From positions 561 through 64,560 of the forward strand of contig NZ_AZFE01000032.1 in the NCBI RefSeq assembly GCF_001434315.1: 64,000 nt of DNA, given 5' to 3'. The stretch is from Paucilactobacillus oligofermentans DSM 15707 = LMG 22743. GTDB lineage: Bacteria; Bacillota; Bacilli; Lactobacillales; Lactobacillaceae. A program made the position numbers and the translations under genes. Shown piece by piece: positions 16,646 through 27,916 of this stretch (its first letter is position 1; every line of letters starts with the position of its first letter). Under the pieces are notes generated by a model. That model saw only the letters and a program-made list of their open reading frames with translations, was not told the origin of the DNA and made no database searches.

Positions 16646-16667
16646 AACTACTATTTTTTTATGAAAA

Positions 16668-16699
16668 AAGTGGTGGAAAGTGGGGAGTTGTGGTAAACT
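16668..16699 (+). promoter_or_regulatory. mraZ promoter with triple MraZ-type operator
   Basis: Three direct repeats with a TGG core start at 16671, 16681 and 16691, exactly one 10-bp period apart; the first two read AAAGTGG. The third overlaps an extended -10, TGG-TAAACT (-10 at 16694-16699). MraZ proteins are known to bind such TGGG/AAAGTGG repeats and autoregulate the cluster. Confidence 0.8.
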
Positions 16700-16734
16700 T
16701 ATTACATGCTTAGATGAAATGGGGGTGAGTAGTC

Positions 16735-17163
16735 GTGTTTATGGGAGAATTTTCACATAGTATTGATGCCAAAGGACGACTAATCATTCCTGCTAAATTT
16801 CGTGACCAATTGGGTACGCAATTTGTTGTTACCCGTGGAATGGATGGTTGTCTTTTTGGCTATCCAATGAGTGAATGGGAAGTGCTAGAACAAAAATTAA
16901 AAGAATTACCACTGAATAAAAAAGATGCGCGAGCATTCGTACGTTTTTTTTACTCAGCTGCAACAGAATGTGAATTCGATAAGCAAGGGCGAGTTAATTT
17001 GCCTCAAGCTTTGAGTGAACACGCTGGCCTTGATAAAAAGTGTGTGGTTGTTGGAGTTTCAGATCGTATTGAAATTTGGAGCGAAGACAGATGGAACAGC
17101 TTTGCAGAAGGTGCAGAAGAGAACTTTGACGAAATTGCTGAAAAACTAGACTTTGGATTTTAA
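16735..17163 (+). CDS. mraZ: transcriptional regulator MraZ
   Basis: A 142-residue protein with two tandem AbrB-like/SpoVT half-domains, each with a D-x3-G-R core: [14 protein letters not shown] and [14 protein letters not shown]. It forms ring-shaped oligomers that bind repeats in its own promoter and control the division cluster. The start is GTG at 16735, with GGGGGTG 7 nt upstream; the second codon context [15 protein letters not shown] is the family N-terminus. First gene of the mraZ-rsmH-ftsL-pbpB operon. Confidence 0.97.
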   Translation: MFMGEFSHSIDAKGRLIIPAKFRDQLGTQFVVTRGMDGCLFGYPMSEWEVLEQKLKELPLNKKDARAFVRFFYSAATECEFDKQGRVNLPQALSEHAGLDKKCVVVGVSDRIEIWSEDRWNSFAEGAEENFDEIAEKLDFGF

Positions 17164-17183
17164 TTAGGGAGTGTAAGAAATAA

Positions 17184-18134
17184 ATGACTGAATTTAATCA
17201 CATCACAGTGCTCTTAAACGAGGCAGTGGAAGGCTTACACGTGAAACCAGATGGTATTTATGTCGATGCAACACTAGGTGGCGGTGGTCACAGTGAAAAA
17301 ATCGTTGAAAAATTAAATCAGTCTGGTCATCTATATTCATTTGATCAAGATCAAACTGCAATTGATTATAACCAAGAACATTTAGCTAAATATGTTGATG
17401 AAGGAAAGCTTTCCTTCATCAATACAAATTTTAGGAATATTACTGAAGCATTAAATGAACGTGGCATTACCGAAATTGATGGAATTGTTTATGATTTGGG
17501 TGTGTCATCACCACAATTTGATGATGGTCAACGTGGGTTTAGCTATAACTATGATGCAGAACTCGATATGAGAATGGATCAAAGACAAACGCTAACTGCA
17601 AAAGAAATCGTTAATGAATGGCCATTTAATCAGTTGATGCGAATTTTAAGTAGATACGGGGAAGAAAAATTTGCCAAATCGATTGCTCGTTCAATTGAAA
17701 AGCAAAGGGAAATCAAACCGATTGAAACTACATTTGAACTTTCTGACATAGTAAAAGAATCAATTCCAGCAGCGGCCCGTCGTCATGGGGGGCATCCTGC
17801 TAAAAAAAGTTTTCAAGCAATTAGAATCGCAGTGAATGATGAACTTGGGGCATTAGAAGATTCACTCGAACAAGCATTGAAGCTACTTAGGGTTGAGGGA
17901 CGGATAAGCGTAATTACGTTCCAATCATTGGAAGATCGATTGGTAAAGAGTATGTTTCGTGAACAAGTAACGATTCAAGACTTGCCAGCAGGACTTCCAG
18001 TCATTCCTGATTCAATGCAACCTGATTTTAAACTTATTAATAAAAAACCAATTGTTCCAACAACTGAGGAGTTAGATAACAATCGCAGAGCACACAGTGC
18101 AAAGTTGAGAGTTATTGAAAAAATACGAAAATAA
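17184..18134 (+). CDS. rsmH: 16S rRNA m4C1402 methyltransferase RsmH
   Basis: A 316-residue SAM-dependent enzyme that methylates N4 of C1402 in 16S rRNA. SAM motif I is [10 protein letters not shown] (about residues 28-37), the catalytic-region motif is [11 protein letters not shown], and the C-terminal segment is [10 protein letters not shown] and [17 protein letters not shown] precedes the ATG. It lies 20 bp after mraZ, its conserved neighbour. Confidence 0.97.
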   Translation: MTEFNHITVLLNEAVEGLHVKPDGIYVDATLGGGGHSEKIVEKLNQSGHLYSFDQDQTAIDYNQEHLAKYVDEGKLSFINTNFRNITEALNERGITEIDGIVYDLGVSSPQFDDGQRGFSYNYDAELDMRMDQRQTLTAKEIVNEWPFNQLMRILSRYGEEKFAKSIARSIEKQREIKPIETTFELSDIVKESIPAAARRHGGHPAKKSFQAIRIAVNDELGALEDSLEQALKLLRVEGRISVITFQSLEDRLVKSMFREQVTIQDLPAGLPVIPDSMQPDFKLINKKPIVPTTEELDNNRRAHSAKLRVIEKIRK

Positions 18135-18153
18135 AGAAGGATAGGTGACTATC

Positions 18154-18549
18154 ATGGCAATGAATACAGCAGAACAATTAGATGATTATTACGACAATAC
18201 AGTATTACAGGCAAATCCTGAACCACTTAAGCAACCTGGACAAGCAGTTGCTCCGGTGCCAGCAAGTGTACCGTCGAAAATATCAGTGTCTAAGTTCGAA
18301 ATAGTCGTTGCCGTTTCGTGTGTTATAATGACGTTATTCATGGCGCTATCGCTTGTTACTACAAAAAATCAAGTGATAAGTGCACAACATCAACTTCAAA
18401 ATGTTAATTCTCAAATTACAAAAGTTAATAGTCAAAATGATAGCAATAAACAAGTTATCGATGAACTAACTGGGTCAACACATTTACAGCAAGTTGCTCA
18501 AAAGAGTGGGTTGTCAATTAATTCTGATATAAGGAACGTCAATAAGTAA
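18154..18549 (+). CDS. ftsL: cell division protein FtsL
   Basis: A 131-residue bitopic protein: cytoplasmic N-terminus, one transmembrane helix (about residues 50-71), and a short extracellular coiled coil (NQVISAQHQLQNVNSQITKVNSQN). It bridges FtsQ/DivIB and DivIC and helps activate FtsW-PBP. The call rests on topology and position, since FtsL is poorly conserved. A GTG at 18145 is in frame, but AGGTG 6 nt before the ATG at 18154 favours the later start. The stop overlaps the pbpB start by one base (TAATG). Confidence 0.88.
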   Translation: MAMNTAEQLDDYYDNTVLQANPEPLKQPGQAVAPVPASVPSKISVSKFEIVVAVSCVIMTLFMALSLVTTKNQVISAQHQLQNVNSQITKVNSQNDSNKQVIDELTGSTHLQQVAQKSGLSINSDIRNVNK

Positions 18550-20696
18550 TGAATAAAAAATCGAAGCGAACGATGGGACATAAAACAACAAAAAACAGGA
18601 AAATCTTTGGCCAGTGGCTATTTTTCTTTGTGGGGGCGTTGTTTTTATTGCTCATCGTTCGTTTTGGTTACATTGGAATTATGAAAACTGCACATGGTGT
18701 CAGTTTAGAAAACCGAATTGATATTTTATATACACAAAAAAGTGTAATTCAAGCTCGCCGTGGCCGTATTTATGATTCAGAAAAAAACAAAATTGCAGAA
18801 AATACTAGTACATATAAAATTTATGCAGTCTTAGATAAAAGCCAAAAAACGACTAGCGGTAAACCGTTATATGTTACTAATAAATCGAAAACGGCAAAGG
18901 TGCTATCAAAGTATTTGGGATTATCCAAAACAGAAGTAATGAAAATTCTGTCACCTAGTTCTAAGACCTATCAAGTTGAATTTGGAAATGCAGGTTCTGG
19001 AATTTCAATTGAAACTAAGCGAAATATTGAAGATGAAAACTTAACTGGAATTAATTTTGTAGAAAGTCCGGCCAGAGAATATTCTAATGGCTCATTTGCA
19101 TCACAATTAATTGGAATTGCACAGCCTAAAACTAGTACTAAAACTGGACAGACCAAATTAGTTGGTCAACTTGGTTTAGAGAGTATCTTTAATAAAGAGC
19201 TGACTGGAACTAACGGTGTTAAAAAGTCTAAAGAAGACACGTCGGGGTACCAAATTGATGGGTCTAAAAAGAAGGCTAAAAATGGGGATGATATTTATAC
19301 AACCCTGAATACCAAGCTACAAACATTACTTGAAGGTAAGATGTCTGAGGCAGCTAGTGCATCACAAGCAACCAGTATCAATGCCGTATTGATGAATGCT
19401 AAAACTGGTGCGATTGTCGCAGCGACCCAACGGCCAAGCTATAATACAGATGATAAAACGATGTGGCGTAATACTTTGGTTGAAGATGCTTACGAACCAG
19501 GGTCAACTATGAAAGTTATCACAATGAGCGCAGCCATTGATTCTGGAAATTTTAACCCTAACGCATACTATCAATCAGGTACTTACAGTATTGGTGGTGG
19601 TCAAATTACTGATTGGAATACGAGTGGCTGGGGATCGATAACCTATCGAGAAGGATTTGAACGATCAAGTAATGTTGCCATGGCTCATCTTGAACAAACT
19701 ATGGGCGCTAAAACTTGGAAACAATACTTAGATGACTTTGGTTTTATGAAAAAAGTTAATGTGTTAGGAATGACTAATGAAAACAAAGGTAGTTCTCCAT
19801 ATAGTGGAGCTTTAGAACAAGCCAATACAGCATATGGACAAGGTATTACAGTTAACACCATGCAAATGTTGCAAGCATTTAGTGCTGTGGCAAATAATGG
19901 TAAAATGTTAAAACCATATTTTGTTAAAAAAATTGTTGATCCTGATACGAATAAAGTAGTTCAAAAAAGTAGTAAAAAAGTTGTCGGAACGCCAATTAAA
20001 GCTAGTACAGCTAAATCTGTTTTGAAGTACATGCAAGATGTTATTTATGGTGATAAAGGAACAGGAAGCATGTATCAGATTGATGGCTACCGAGTTGCCG
20101 GGAAAACAGGAACGGCCCAAATTGGTTCGGCTACCGGATATGAAACTGGTAGTGGTAATTATGTGTATTCTTTTGTTGGGATGGCTCCAGCTAAGAATCC
20201 TAAATATGTGATGTATCTTACTCTGACTAAACCTAAAAATACATCAACGGCTGCAGAAAACTTTATCGCTAGTGTCTTTAATCCGGTAATGAAACAAGCA
20301 TTGGATACCGATAAGGCCAAAAAAGAGAAGTCGACGCAAGGACGTGTTAATGTACCAGATGTTAAAGGCCAAACAGTAGAAACTGCTGGAACTAAGCTAA
20401 CATCAGTGGGACTACAGTATGTGGTCCTTGGTAATGGTAATAAAGTTAAGACTCAATCAATTACCAGTAGTTCAGTATTGACGAGCAGCCGAATCTTTTT
20501 GATGACAGGTGGTAAAACCACTATGCCGGATATGGATGGGTGGTCAAAAAAAGATGTTGTAACGTTTGCTAAGTTAACAAAATTAAAATTAACAATAAGT
20601 GGTAGTGGCTATTTAACTAGTCAAAGTATTAAATCAATGGCAACTATTCAAGATAACCAAACATTAACTGTTAAATTTAAAAAAAATAATTCATAG
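18549..20696 (+). CDS. pbpB: division transpeptidase PBP2x/FtsI with PASTA domains
   Basis: A 715-residue class B penicillin-binding protein that cross-links septal peptidoglycan. One N-terminal transmembrane anchor (about 25-47) and a PBP dimer/pedestal domain (about 60-265) precede the transpeptidase with S319-T-M-K, S-S-N ([10 protein letters not shown]) and K519-T-G. Two PASTA domains follow (about 600-715), which bind muropeptides or lipid II. It is translationally coupled to ftsL. A membrane partner, ftsW, lies at 60416. Confidence 0.96.
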   Translation: MNKKSKRTMGHKTTKNRKIFGQWLFFFVGALFLLLIVRFGYIGIMKTAHGVSLENRIDILYTQKSVIQARRGRIYDSEKNKIAENTSTYKIYAVLDKSQKTTSGKPLYVTNKSKTAKVLSKYLGLSKTEVMKILSPSSKTYQVEFGNAGSGISIETKRNIEDENLTGINFVESPAREYSNGSFASQLIGIAQPKTSTKTGQTKLVGQLGLESIFNKELTGTNGVKKSKEDTSGYQIDGSKKKAKNGDDIYTTLNTKLQTLLEGKMSEAASASQATSINAVLMNAKTGAIVAATQRPSYNTDDKTMWRNTLVEDAYEPGSTMKVITMSAAIDSGNFNPNAYYQSGTYSIGGGQITDWNTSGWGSITYREGFERSSNVAMAHLEQTMGAKTWKQYLDDFGFMKKVNVLGMTNENKGSSPYSGALEQANTAYGQGITVNTMQMLQAFSAVANNGKMLKPYFVKKIVDPDTNKVVQKSSKKVVGTPIKASTAKSVLKYMQDVIYGDKGTGSMYQIDGYRVAGKTGTAQIGSATGYETGSGNYVYSFVGMAPAKNPKYVMYLTLTKPKNTSTAAENFIASVFNPVMKQALDTDKAKKEKSTQGRVNVPDVKGQTVETAGTKLTSVGLQYVVLGNGNKVKTQSITSSSVLTSSRIFLMTGGKTTMPDMDGWSKKDVVTFAKLTKLKLTISGSGYLTSQSIKSMATIQDNQTLTVKFKKNNS

Positions 20697-20707
20697 GAGG
20701 ACATGTT

Positions 20708-21667
20708 ATGAACTTAGTATTGATTATTGTAACGTTATTAATTTCATTTGGAATGACATATATAGCTATGCCACATTTGATTAAATATTTCCGGGCCAAA
20801 AAAGAGGGTCAACAAATTAGAGAAATCGGTCCTAATTGGCATGCATCAAAGGCTGGAACGCCAACCATGGGTGGCTTAGTATTTGTTATCGCATCGACAA
20901 TAACCGCCATTATTATAGGGTTATTACAATCTTCGTTAACGAATACAATGTGGGCGATTATTCTTACATTTGTCTTATTCGGTTTGATTGGAATGTGGGA
21001 CGACAGTATTAAGATTTTTAACCATCAAAATGAAGGATTTAAAGCTTGGCAAAAGGCATTGGCACAGATTGTTGTGGCAATGATTTTTGCAGTTATTTAC
21101 CAACATGAAGGCTTTCAAATGGGATTTGGCACAATGCAATTTGGTTGGTTATATGTGTTATTCATTATTTTTTGGCTGGTTGGATTTTCAAATGCAGTTA
21201 ATTTAAGTGATGGGCTAGATGGATTAGTAGCTGGATTAGCAACTATTTCGTTTTTAACTTACGCAATTATGGGTTGGTACCAACATAATTATGAGGTAGT
21301 AATCTTTTGTCTAGCAATTGTGGGTGCCTTAATTGCCTTTTTCTGTTTTAATAAAAAACCAGCTAAAATATTTATGGGTGACATGGGATCATTAGCTTTA
21401 GGTGGAGCGTTAGCAGCGGTTTCAATTATTTTGCATCAGGAATTTTCTTTATTATTAATTGGGATTGTGTATGTAGTAGAAACAGCAAGTGTCATTTTAC
21501 AGGTGGCATCATTTAAATTAACTGGTAAAAGAATTTTTAAGATGAGTCCAATTCATCATCATTTTGAAATGATTGGTTGGAGTGAAGTTAAAGTCGATTA
21601 CGTTTTTTGGACGGTTGGCTTACTTGGATCTATCCTACAATTAATTATTTTTTTCATTAATATATAA
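20708..21667 (+). CDS. mraY: phospho-N-acetylmuramoyl-pentapeptide transferase MraY
   Basis: A 319-residue polytopic enzyme (about ten transmembrane helices) that makes lipid I from UDP-MurNAc-pentapeptide and undecaprenyl phosphate. Signature motifs: [23 protein letters not shown] with the metal-binding Asp, [10 protein letters not shown] and [17 protein letters not shown] precedes the ATG. It sits between pbpB and murD as in most Firmicutes. Confidence 0.97.
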   Translation: MNLVLIIVTLLISFGMTYIAMPHLIKYFRAKKEGQQIREIGPNWHASKAGTPTMGGLVFVIASTITAIIIGLLQSSLTNTMWAIILTFVLFGLIGMWDDSIKIFNHQNEGFKAWQKALAQIVVAMIFAVIYQHEGFQMGFGTMQFGWLYVLFIIFWLVGFSNAVNLSDGLDGLVAGLATISFLTYAIMGWYQHNYEVVIFCLAIVGALIAFFCFNKKPAKIFMGDMGSLALGGALAAVSIILHQEFSLLLIGIVYVVETASVILQVASFKLTGKRIFKMSPIHHHFEMIGWSEVKVDYVFWTVGLLGSILQLIIFFINI

Positions 21668-21684
21668 AAAGGGAGTCTTAAAGA

Positions 21685-23058
21685 ATGCGACAAGTTGATA
21701 CTTATAAAAATAAAAAAGTTTTGGTGATTGGGCTTGGAAAAAGTGGTGTTGGTGTTGCCAAATTATTAAACCGTTTGGGCGCATTCGTAACATTAAATGA
21801 TGCAAATACACCATCTGATTTTACCCAAGTCGATGAACTAAAAGCTGATAATATTGAAGTTATCACAGGATCGCATCCATTAGGATTAGTTGATGAAAAA
21901 TTTACATTGGTTGTTAAGAACCCTGGGATTCCTTATGATAATCCCCTAGTTGCTGCATTTTTAACGAAAAAGACACCAATCGTTACCGAAATTGAAATTG
22001 CTAGTGAAGTTTTGACGGGTGAGTTAGTGGCTGTAACTGGAAGTAATGGAAAAACGACAACCACAACGATGATTAAAGAAATGTTAGCTACTGGTAGTGA
22101 AAACAACATCTATAAGGCTGGTAATATTGGCATACCAATGAGTGATGTAGTGCAAACGGCCAGTGAACATGATACGGTGGTTGCTGAACTATCAAGCTTT
22201 CAGTTAATGGGCACACCAACGCTACATCCACATATTGCGGTGATTACTAATATTTTTTCTAATCATTTGGACTATCATAAAACTCGTGAAAATTATGTGA
22301 ACGCAAAAATGAATATTACACGAAACCAAACTGCAGATGACTTTTTTGTTATTAATTGGGATGATCAAGAATGGCAAAGCTTAAGTCGACGTAGTCATGC
22401 GCAAGTAATTCCGTTTTCTCGTTTAGGGAAAAGTAAAGTAGGAGCTTATCAAGAGAATGGTAAGTTATATTGGCAGGACGAAGAAATTATGTTATCCAGT
22501 GATGTTAATGTTGTTGGTGAACATAATATTGAAAATGCATTAGCTGCGATTGCCGTTGCCAAATTAAGTGGGATTGAAAATGACATCATTAAAGAGGTAC
22601 TGGCATCATTTGGTGGTGTGCGACACAGAATGCAGTTTGTTATGGAATATAAGAACCGAGAAATTTATAATGATTCAAAAGCAACCGATATTGAAGCAAC
22701 TGAAATGGCTTTAAATGGGTTTAACCAGCCAGTAATATTATTAGCTGGTGGCTTAGATAGAGGATATACTTTTGAAAAACTAATTCCTAGTTTTAAAGAG
22801 CATGTTAAAGCGATTATTTTATTTGGTGAAGCAGCCAATAAATTAGCTGCTGCTGCAAAGTCAGCCGGAATTAATCAAATTAAATTTAGTGAAAATGCTG
22901 AGACGGCAGTTAAAATAGCATTTGAAATGAGTTCAGATGGAGATGTAATTTTATTATCACCAGCTAATGCAAGTTGGGATCAATATCCTAATTTTGAAAT
23001 TCGTGGAGATAAATTTATTAAATCAGTTGAACACTATACTGGAAAAGAGGAGGAATAA
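21685..23058 (+). CDS. murD: UDP-MurNAc-L-Ala--D-Glu ligase MurD
   Basis: A 457-residue Mur ligase adding D-Glu to UDP-MurNAc-L-alanine in the cytosol. An N-terminal UDP-binding Rossmann domain ([17 protein letters not shown]) is followed by the ATP-binding loop [13 protein letters not shown] (about residues 117-129) and the C-terminal domain with [16 protein letters not shown] precedes the ATG. murG starts 2 bp after the stop, with its ribosome binding site (GGAGGA) inside the end of murD. Confidence 0.97.
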   Translation: MRQVDTYKNKKVLVIGLGKSGVGVAKLLNRLGAFVTLNDANTPSDFTQVDELKADNIEVITGSHPLGLVDEKFTLVVKNPGIPYDNPLVAAFLTKKTPIVTEIEIASEVLTGELVAVTGSNGKTTTTTMIKEMLATGSENNIYKAGNIGIPMSDVVQTASEHDTVVAELSSFQLMGTPTLHPHIAVITNIFSNHLDYHKTRENYVNAKMNITRNQTADDFFVINWDDQEWQSLSRRSHAQVIPFSRLGKSKVGAYQENGKLYWQDEEIMLSSDVNVVGEHNIENALAAIAVAKLSGIENDIIKEVLASFGGVRHRMQFVMEYKNREIYNDSKATDIEATEMALNGFNQPVILLAGGLDRGYTFEKLIPSFKEHVKAIILFGEAANKLAAAAKSAGINQIKFSENAETAVKIAFEMSSDGDVILLSPANASWDQYPNFEIRGDKFIKSVEHYTGKEEE

Positions 23059-23060
23059 TA

Positions 23061-24158
23061 ATGCGATTATTAGTTTCAGGTGGGGGAACTGGTGGACACA
23101 TCTACCCAGCGTTATCCGTGATTGAAAGATTAAAAAAAGTAGATTCTGACTTAACTGTTCTGTATGTGGGGACAGAACGTGGTTTAGAGAATAAAATTGT
23201 ACCAGCAGCTGGAATTGAGTTTAAAACAATTAAAATCCAGGGATTTAAACGTTCTTTATCAATGGAAAATATCAAGACAGTATCATTATTTTTAAAAAGT
23301 ATTAAGGATGCAAAAAAAATAATTAAAGACTTTAAGCCAGATGTAGTATTAGGAACTGGTGGATACGTTAGTGGTTCCGTATTATATGCAGCAGCAAAAT
23401 TACATATTCCAACAGTTATTCATGAACAAAATAGTGTTGTTGGAATCACAAATAAGTTTTTAAGTCATTATGTCGATGAAATTGCGATTGCGTTTGAAGC
23501 AGCAAAATCACAATTTCCAAGTGATAAAGTAACGATGACCGGAAATCCACGTGCCCAGCAAGTAGCAGAACGAGTTAGTGATTTTTCGTGGAATAAATTA
23601 AATTTAACTGATGATGTACCAACAATGTTAATTTTCGGTGGCAGTCAGGGTGCACCTAAAATAAATAAAAGTGTGATCGAAGCAATTCCAACCTTTAATA
23701 ATCGTGATTATCAGGTAGTCTTTGCGACCGGACAAAAACGCTATGATAATGTTATGGATCAATTAAAAAATGTTGAAATTGGTAATAATATTGTTATCCA
23801 ACCATATATCGATAATATGCCTGATTTATTACCTAAAGTTGCGGTTATTGTTGGACGTGCGGGAGCAACCAGCATTGCGGAAGTTACAGCTCTTGGAATT
23901 CCATCGATTTTGATTCCTAGTCCATATGTAACGGCTAACCATCAGTTTAAAAATGCTCAGGCATTGGTTAACAATGATGCAGCAGAAATGATCTTAGAAG
24001 ATAATCTAAATGGTGAATCATTAGTGGCTGCTGCTGATGTGTTATTAAAAGACGATGCAAAGCGAAAATTAATGAGTGATGCTGCATATAAAATGGGAAT
24101 GCGCGACGCATCTGATCGATTAATTGAAGTGATGAAGGCAGCACAGTTGAAACACTAA
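23061..24158 (+). CDS. murG: UDP-GlcNAc:lipid I GlcNAc transferase MurG
   Basis: A 365-residue GT-B glycosyltransferase at the inner face of the membrane that converts lipid I to lipid II. G-loops are visible at [12 protein letters not shown] (about residues 7-18), GTGGYVSG and [11 protein letters not shown]; the UDP-GlcNAc site is in [29 protein letters not shown] lies within the murD end, so expression is coupled. Confidence 0.97.
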   Translation: MRLLVSGGGTGGHIYPALSVIERLKKVDSDLTVLYVGTERGLENKIVPAAGIEFKTIKIQGFKRSLSMENIKTVSLFLKSIKDAKKIIKDFKPDVVLGTGGYVSGSVLYAAAKLHIPTVIHEQNSVVGITNKFLSHYVDEIAIAFEAAKSQFPSDKVTMTGNPRAQQVAERVSDFSWNKLNLTDDVPTMLIFGGSQGAPKINKSVIEAIPTFNNRDYQVVFATGQKRYDNVMDQLKNVEIGNNIVIQPYIDNMPDLLPKVAVIVGRAGATSIAEVTALGIPSILIPSPYVTANHQFKNAQALVNNDAAEMILEDNLNGESLVAAADVLLKDDAKRKLMSDAAYKMGMRDASDRLIEVMKAAQLKH

Positions 24159-24189
24159 TATTTAATACTAACTATGGGGGGTGAGTAAA

Positions 24190-25071
24190 ATGACTAAACG
24201 AGATGATGACTCAAAAAATCAAGATGTGATTGATCGGAAAAATAAAACTAAGCAACAGCAATCTTATAAAGAGCGATTAGATGAGTTAGAACTAATTCGT
24301 CAAAGAAAAAAGGCAATCCCTAATAAATCTGAAACAATCAGTAAAAAATTACCAAAATTAAAAAAGCAAAGATTTACGGCGAATAAATTTCGAGCAGTTA
24401 TCTTGATTGGGACATTTTCGATAGTTATTTTATTTATGGTTTATCTAGTCACTCCAATTAGTAAAATTTCGAGTATTCAAATTTATGGAAATCAACAAAT
24501 GACCACTAATGAAATTGAAAATAATCTTGGAATTAAGCGTGGAGATTTAATTTTTAAAGTGTGGTTTAACATTGCTAAAAGAGAAGCCAGTGCTTTGAAA
24601 AAAGACCAACAGTTAAAAACGGTTAAAATCGATGTAGTTGGTCCAAGAAAAATAACGATAAAAGTTAAAGAAAATAAAATTGTTGGTCTAGTTAAAAATG
24701 GTAGTCAATACAACGCGGCGCTTTCTAATGGGCAAGTTAAAAAGGTTTCAAAAAAAGTAACTGATTATGATATGCCAATTTATAGTAATTTTAAAAGTAC
24801 AGCGGTTTTAAAAGCTACCATTTTGCAAATGGAAAAAGTTCCATCATCAATTTCTCAAAATATTTCAGAAGTTAAATTTGCGGAGACTAAAAAAGGGCCA
24901 GATCGATTATTGATTTTTATGTCGGATGGTAATGAGGTTTTAATTAAATATACTAAACTTGCAGAAATGATGGATTATTATCCGGGAATTGCTAATCAAA
25001 TGACCACTAAGGGTGTTGTTGATTTGCAAGTTGGAGCATATTCTTATCCATATGGCACAAAAGATGAATAA
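24190..25071 (+). CDS. divIB: cell division protein DivIB/FtsQ
   Basis: A 293-residue bitopic divisome protein. A charged cytoplasmic N-terminus (about 1-65) and one transmembrane helix (about 66-90) precede an extracellular POTRA domain (ISKISSIQIYGNQQMTTNEIE onward) and a beta domain. It forms the DivIB-FtsL-DivIC complex. A GTG at 24181 is in frame but sits inside the GGGGGGTGAG ribosome binding site, so the ATG at 24190 is preferred. Last gene of the first part of the cluster; a promoter follows before ftsA. Confidence 0.93.
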   Translation: MTKRDDDSKNQDVIDRKNKTKQQQSYKERLDELELIRQRKKAIPNKSETISKKLPKLKKQRFTANKFRAVILIGTFSIVILFMVYLVTPISKISSIQIYGNQQMTTNEIENNLGIKRGDLIFKVWFNIAKREASALKKDQQLKTVKIDVVGPRKITIKVKENKIVGLVKNGSQYNAALSNGQVKKVSKKVTDYDMPIYSNFKSTAVLKATILQMEKVPSSISQNISEVKFAETKKGPDRLLIFMSDGNEVLIKYTKLAEMMDYYPGIANQMTTKGVVDLQVGAYSYPYGTKDE

Positions 25072-25126
25072 ATGATAACAAGTATGCATATTATTTAGTA
25101 AATTGACTTTCAGAAATAGTGATATA

Positions 25127-25137
25127 TGTGGTAAACT
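25127..25137 (+). promoter_or_regulatory. extended -10 promoter element upstream of ftsA
   Basis: TGTGGTAAACT, with TGG followed by TAAACT (-10 at 25132-25137). The same 11 bases form the extended -10 of mraZ at 16689-16699. No good -35 is seen at 17 nt; a TTGACT at 25103-25108 is 23 nt away. It probably gives ftsAZ separate transcription. Confidence 0.55.
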
Positions 25138-25219
25138 CGTAATAGCTAAATGTATCTTTTTATTCGGCTAAAAACTTACAAATTTATGACTAAAAAAATA
25201 ATAGGAGGGTTCCGAGTAG

Positions 25220-26593
25220 ATGAATAATTCAGGTATCTACGTTGGCTTAGACATTGGAACCACCTCGATTAAAGCAATTGTCTGTGAAAATGTAAAAGGA
25301 CAGCTTAATGTTGTTGGGGTTGGCAGTGAGCAGTCTGCAGGGCTTAATCGTGGGATAATTGTTGATATTGATAAGACAGCGGTTGCAATCAAAAAAGCAG
25401 TAGATCAAGCGCAAGAGAAATCAAATGTAACAATTGACGAGGTCGTTGTTGGAATTCCAGCTAACTTTTTAAAAATTGAAAAAAGTCGTGGCATGATTAC
25501 GATTGCAAATCAAAGTCAAGCACGTGAAATTAATGATCAAGATGTAATTGATGTTGCAAAAGAAACTGTTATGCAAAGTTTACCGCCTGAAAGAGAAATT
25601 ATTGACTTAAAAGCGGATGAATTTATTGTTGATGGATTTAACGATATTAAAGATCCTCGTGGAATGGTTGGCGTGCGATTAGAACTGCATGCAACTTTAT
25701 ATACGGGTCCAAAAACGGTAGTTCATAATACTAAAAAAGCACTAGAAAAAGCCGGAATAAAAGTTAAAGATTTGGTTGTGTCACCATTAGCAATTGGCGA
25801 TACAATTTTGAATGATGGGGAGAAAGATTTTGGGACTGTTGTGATTGATATTGGTGGAGGCCAAAGCACAACAAGTGTAATACATGACCATCAGTTGAAA
25901 TATTCATTTATTGATCCTGAAGGTGGACAATATATCACTAAAGATATTTCAGTTGTTTTAAATACATCGCTTGCAAGCGCGGAACGGATTAAACGTGATT
26001 ATGGTTATGCTAACTCAGATACTGTTTCTGAAGTAAATACATTTACAGTTGATGTTGTTGGACAGTCAAAGCCAGTTGAGTTTACTGAACAGTATTTAGC
26101 TGAAATTATCCAAGCCCGAGTTGAACAGATTTTTGAACGTATCAATCAAAAATTACAGTCAATTAAGGCATTAGATCTACCTGGTGGAATTGTAATTACT
26201 GGTGGAGTTGCGGCACTACCTGGTATTACTGATTTAGCCGAACAATACTTTGGAATCCATGTTCGTGCTTATGTACCAGATCAAATGGGAATTCGGCATC
26301 CAAGCTTTACTCAAGGATTTTCATTAACTAAATTTGAGGCAAACTTGAATGAAGTTGATTTGCTAGTAAAACGAGCTTTGAGAGATAATGAAGCTATTCA
26401 AAGTCATGATGACGAATCTCATTCAGGGTCATTTAGAGATTCAATCAAATCGTCACGGATTGATACTCAAAAGCGACGTGCTCATCAAAATGCACCTGAG
26501 CAGCAAAGAGCCCAAAGTAAACCTAAAGATAAAAAAGAAAAGACGGATCGTCTAACAGGAGTTAAAAACTTCTTTAATGACTTTTTCAATTAA
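25220..26593 (+). CDS. ftsA: cell division protein FtsA
   Basis: A 457-residue actin-like ATPase that anchors FtsZ to the membrane. The phosphate-1 motif is GLDIGTTSIKA (residues 9-19), the 1C insertion follows, phosphate-2 is VIDIGGGQST, and the adenosine motif is IVITGGVAALPG. A C-terminal basic linker ends in an amphipathic membrane helix (LTGVKNFFNDFF). AGGAGG lies upstream of the ATG. 25 bp before ftsZ. Confidence 0.96.
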   Translation: MNNSGIYVGLDIGTTSIKAIVCENVKGQLNVVGVGSEQSAGLNRGIIVDIDKTAVAIKKAVDQAQEKSNVTIDEVVVGIPANFLKIEKSRGMITIANQSQAREINDQDVIDVAKETVMQSLPPEREIIDLKADEFIVDGFNDIKDPRGMVGVRLELHATLYTGPKTVVHNTKKALEKAGIKVKDLVVSPLAIGDTILNDGEKDFGTVVIDIGGGQSTTSVIHDHQLKYSFIDPEGGQYITKDISVVLNTSLASAERIKRDYGYANSDTVSEVNTFTVDVVGQSKPVEFTEQYLAEIIQARVEQIFERINQKLQSIKALDLPGGIVITGGVAALPGITDLAEQYFGIHVRAYVPDQMGIRHPSFTQGFSLTKFEANLNEVDLLVKRALRDNEAIQSHDDESHSGSFRDSIKSSRIDTQKRRAHQNAPEQQRAQSKPKDKKEKTDRLTGVKNFFNDFFN

Positions 26594-26618
26594 AAAATAG
26601 TGACGGAGGAATCACAAT

Positions 26619-27821
26619 ATGGACTATTCAATAGATGCTGACCAAAACTTTGGTGCGAAAATAAAAGTTATCGGAGTCGGTGGCGGTGGAAGTAATGCTG
26701 TTAATCGGATGATTTCTGATGATGTTAAAGGTGTTGAATTTATTGTTGCTAATACTGATGTTCAAGCACTAGGAGCATCTTCAGCAGAAACTAAAATTCA
26801 ACTCGGACCTAAACTTACGCGTGGATTGGGAGCTGGTTCAAATCCAGAAATTGGAGCCAAGGCTGCTGAGGAAAGTGAAGAACTATTAGCAGATGCATTA
26901 GCTGGCGCTGATATGGTCTTTGTTACTGCCGGAATGGGTGGTGGTACTGGAAATGGGGCTGCTCCAGTTGTAGCTAAAATTGCCAAAGAATCTGGAGCGT
27001 TAACAGTTGGAGTAGTTACTAGACCATTCAGTTTTGAAGGACCTAAGCGTGGAAAATTTGCCGCTGAAGGTGTAGCTAAAATGAAAGATAGTGTTGATAC
27101 TCTAATCATTATCGCTAATAATCGCTTATTAGAAATTGTTGACAAGAAAACACCAATGATGGAAGCCTTTAAAGCTGCTGATAACGTTCTTCGTCAAGGG
27201 GTACAAGGTATTTCAGATTTAATTACTAGTCCTGGTTACGTTAACTTAGATTTTGCTGATGTTAAGACAGTGATGGCAAATCAAGGGTCTGCTTTGATGG
27301 GTGTTGGTTCTTCAACTGGTGAAAACCGAACTGCTGAAGCAACTAAGAAAGCTATTTCTTCACCATTACTTGAAGTTTCAGTTGACGGTGCAGAAAATGT
27401 CTTGTTGAATATTACTGGTGGTCCAGATTTATCATTATTTGAAGCACAAGATGCATCTGATATTGTTACACAGGCTGCAACTAATGATGTTAATATCATT
27501 TTTGGTACTTCAATTGATGAATCACTTGGAGATGAAGTTCGAGTAACCGTAATTGCAACTGGAATTGATAAGGACAATAGTTCTAAGCATGTTACGCGAC
27601 CTGCTACTGAAAATAAAGTAGAAGCAAATGAAAATAAAGATCCATTTGGTGATTGGGATGTACAAACTTCACAAGAAAGTACGAAAGCTAGTGATGATGT
27701 ACAATTTGAACAAGTAAAAAAACCAGAATTTAATATTTACAGTGATGATAATGCTACAAGCTCTAATGAAACTGAAGATGATGGCCTTGATACACCACCA
27801 TTTTTCAAAAAACGTCACTAA
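26619..27821 (+). CDS. ftsZ: cell division GTPase FtsZ
   Basis: A 400-residue tubulin homologue that polymerises into the Z-ring. The tubulin signature is seen as [10 protein letters not shown] (about residues 106-115), where the more common form is GGGTGTGAAP; Asn at this place also occurs in relatives as far as I recall. The T7 loop is [13 protein letters not shown]-terminal acidic linker (about 320-388) ends in the conserved peptide TPPFFKKR, which binds FtsA and SepF. GGAGG precedes the ATG. Confidence 0.97.
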   Translation: MDYSIDADQNFGAKIKVIGVGGGGSNAVNRMISDDVKGVEFIVANTDVQALGASSAETKIQLGPKLTRGLGAGSNPEIGAKAAEESEELLADALAGADMVFVTAGMGGGTGNGAAPVVAKIAKESGALTVGVVTRPFSFEGPKRGKFAAEGVAKMKDSVDTLIIIANNRLLEIVDKKTPMMEAFKAADNVLRQGVQGISDLITSPGYVNLDFADVKTVMANQGSALMGVGSSTGENRTAEATKKAISSPLLEVSVDGAENVLLNITGGPDLSLFEAQDASDIVTQAATNDVNIIFGTSIDESLGDEVRVTVIATGIDKDNSSKHVTRPATENKVEANENKDPFGDWDVQTSQESTKASDDVQFEQVKKPEFNIYSDDNATSSNETEDDGLDTPPFFKKRH

Positions 27822-27849
27822 TAATTATCAATTAATCGGGGGCAAACAA

Positions 27850-27885
27850 AGACCAGTTCAAACGGTGTTAGTTTGGTCTCGTTTT
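27850..27885 (+). terminator. weak hairpin between ftsZ and sepF
   Basis: AGACCA (27850-27855) pairs with TGGTCT (27874-27879) around an 18-nt loop and is followed by CGTTTT. It is weak, so probably partial termination or mRNA stabilisation. Confidence 0.35.
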
Positions 27886-27916
27886 GGAGTTATTACGCTA
27901 AAAGGAGATGAGTAAA

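Noticed and set aside
26798-27577. Minus-strand open frames across ftsZ
   Set aside because: Shadows of ftsZ codon bias; no ribosome binding sites, no family match.
26619-27821. FtsZ signature GGGTGNGA instead of GGGTGTGA as a defect
   Set aside because: Other motifs and the C-terminal peptide are intact, and Asn at this position is found in related bacteria as far as I recall.
27822-27916. Missing yggS/ylmE between ftsZ and sepF as a deletion scar
   Set aside because: Gene content here varies naturally among lactobacilli; the short gap shows only a weak hairpin and no remnant.
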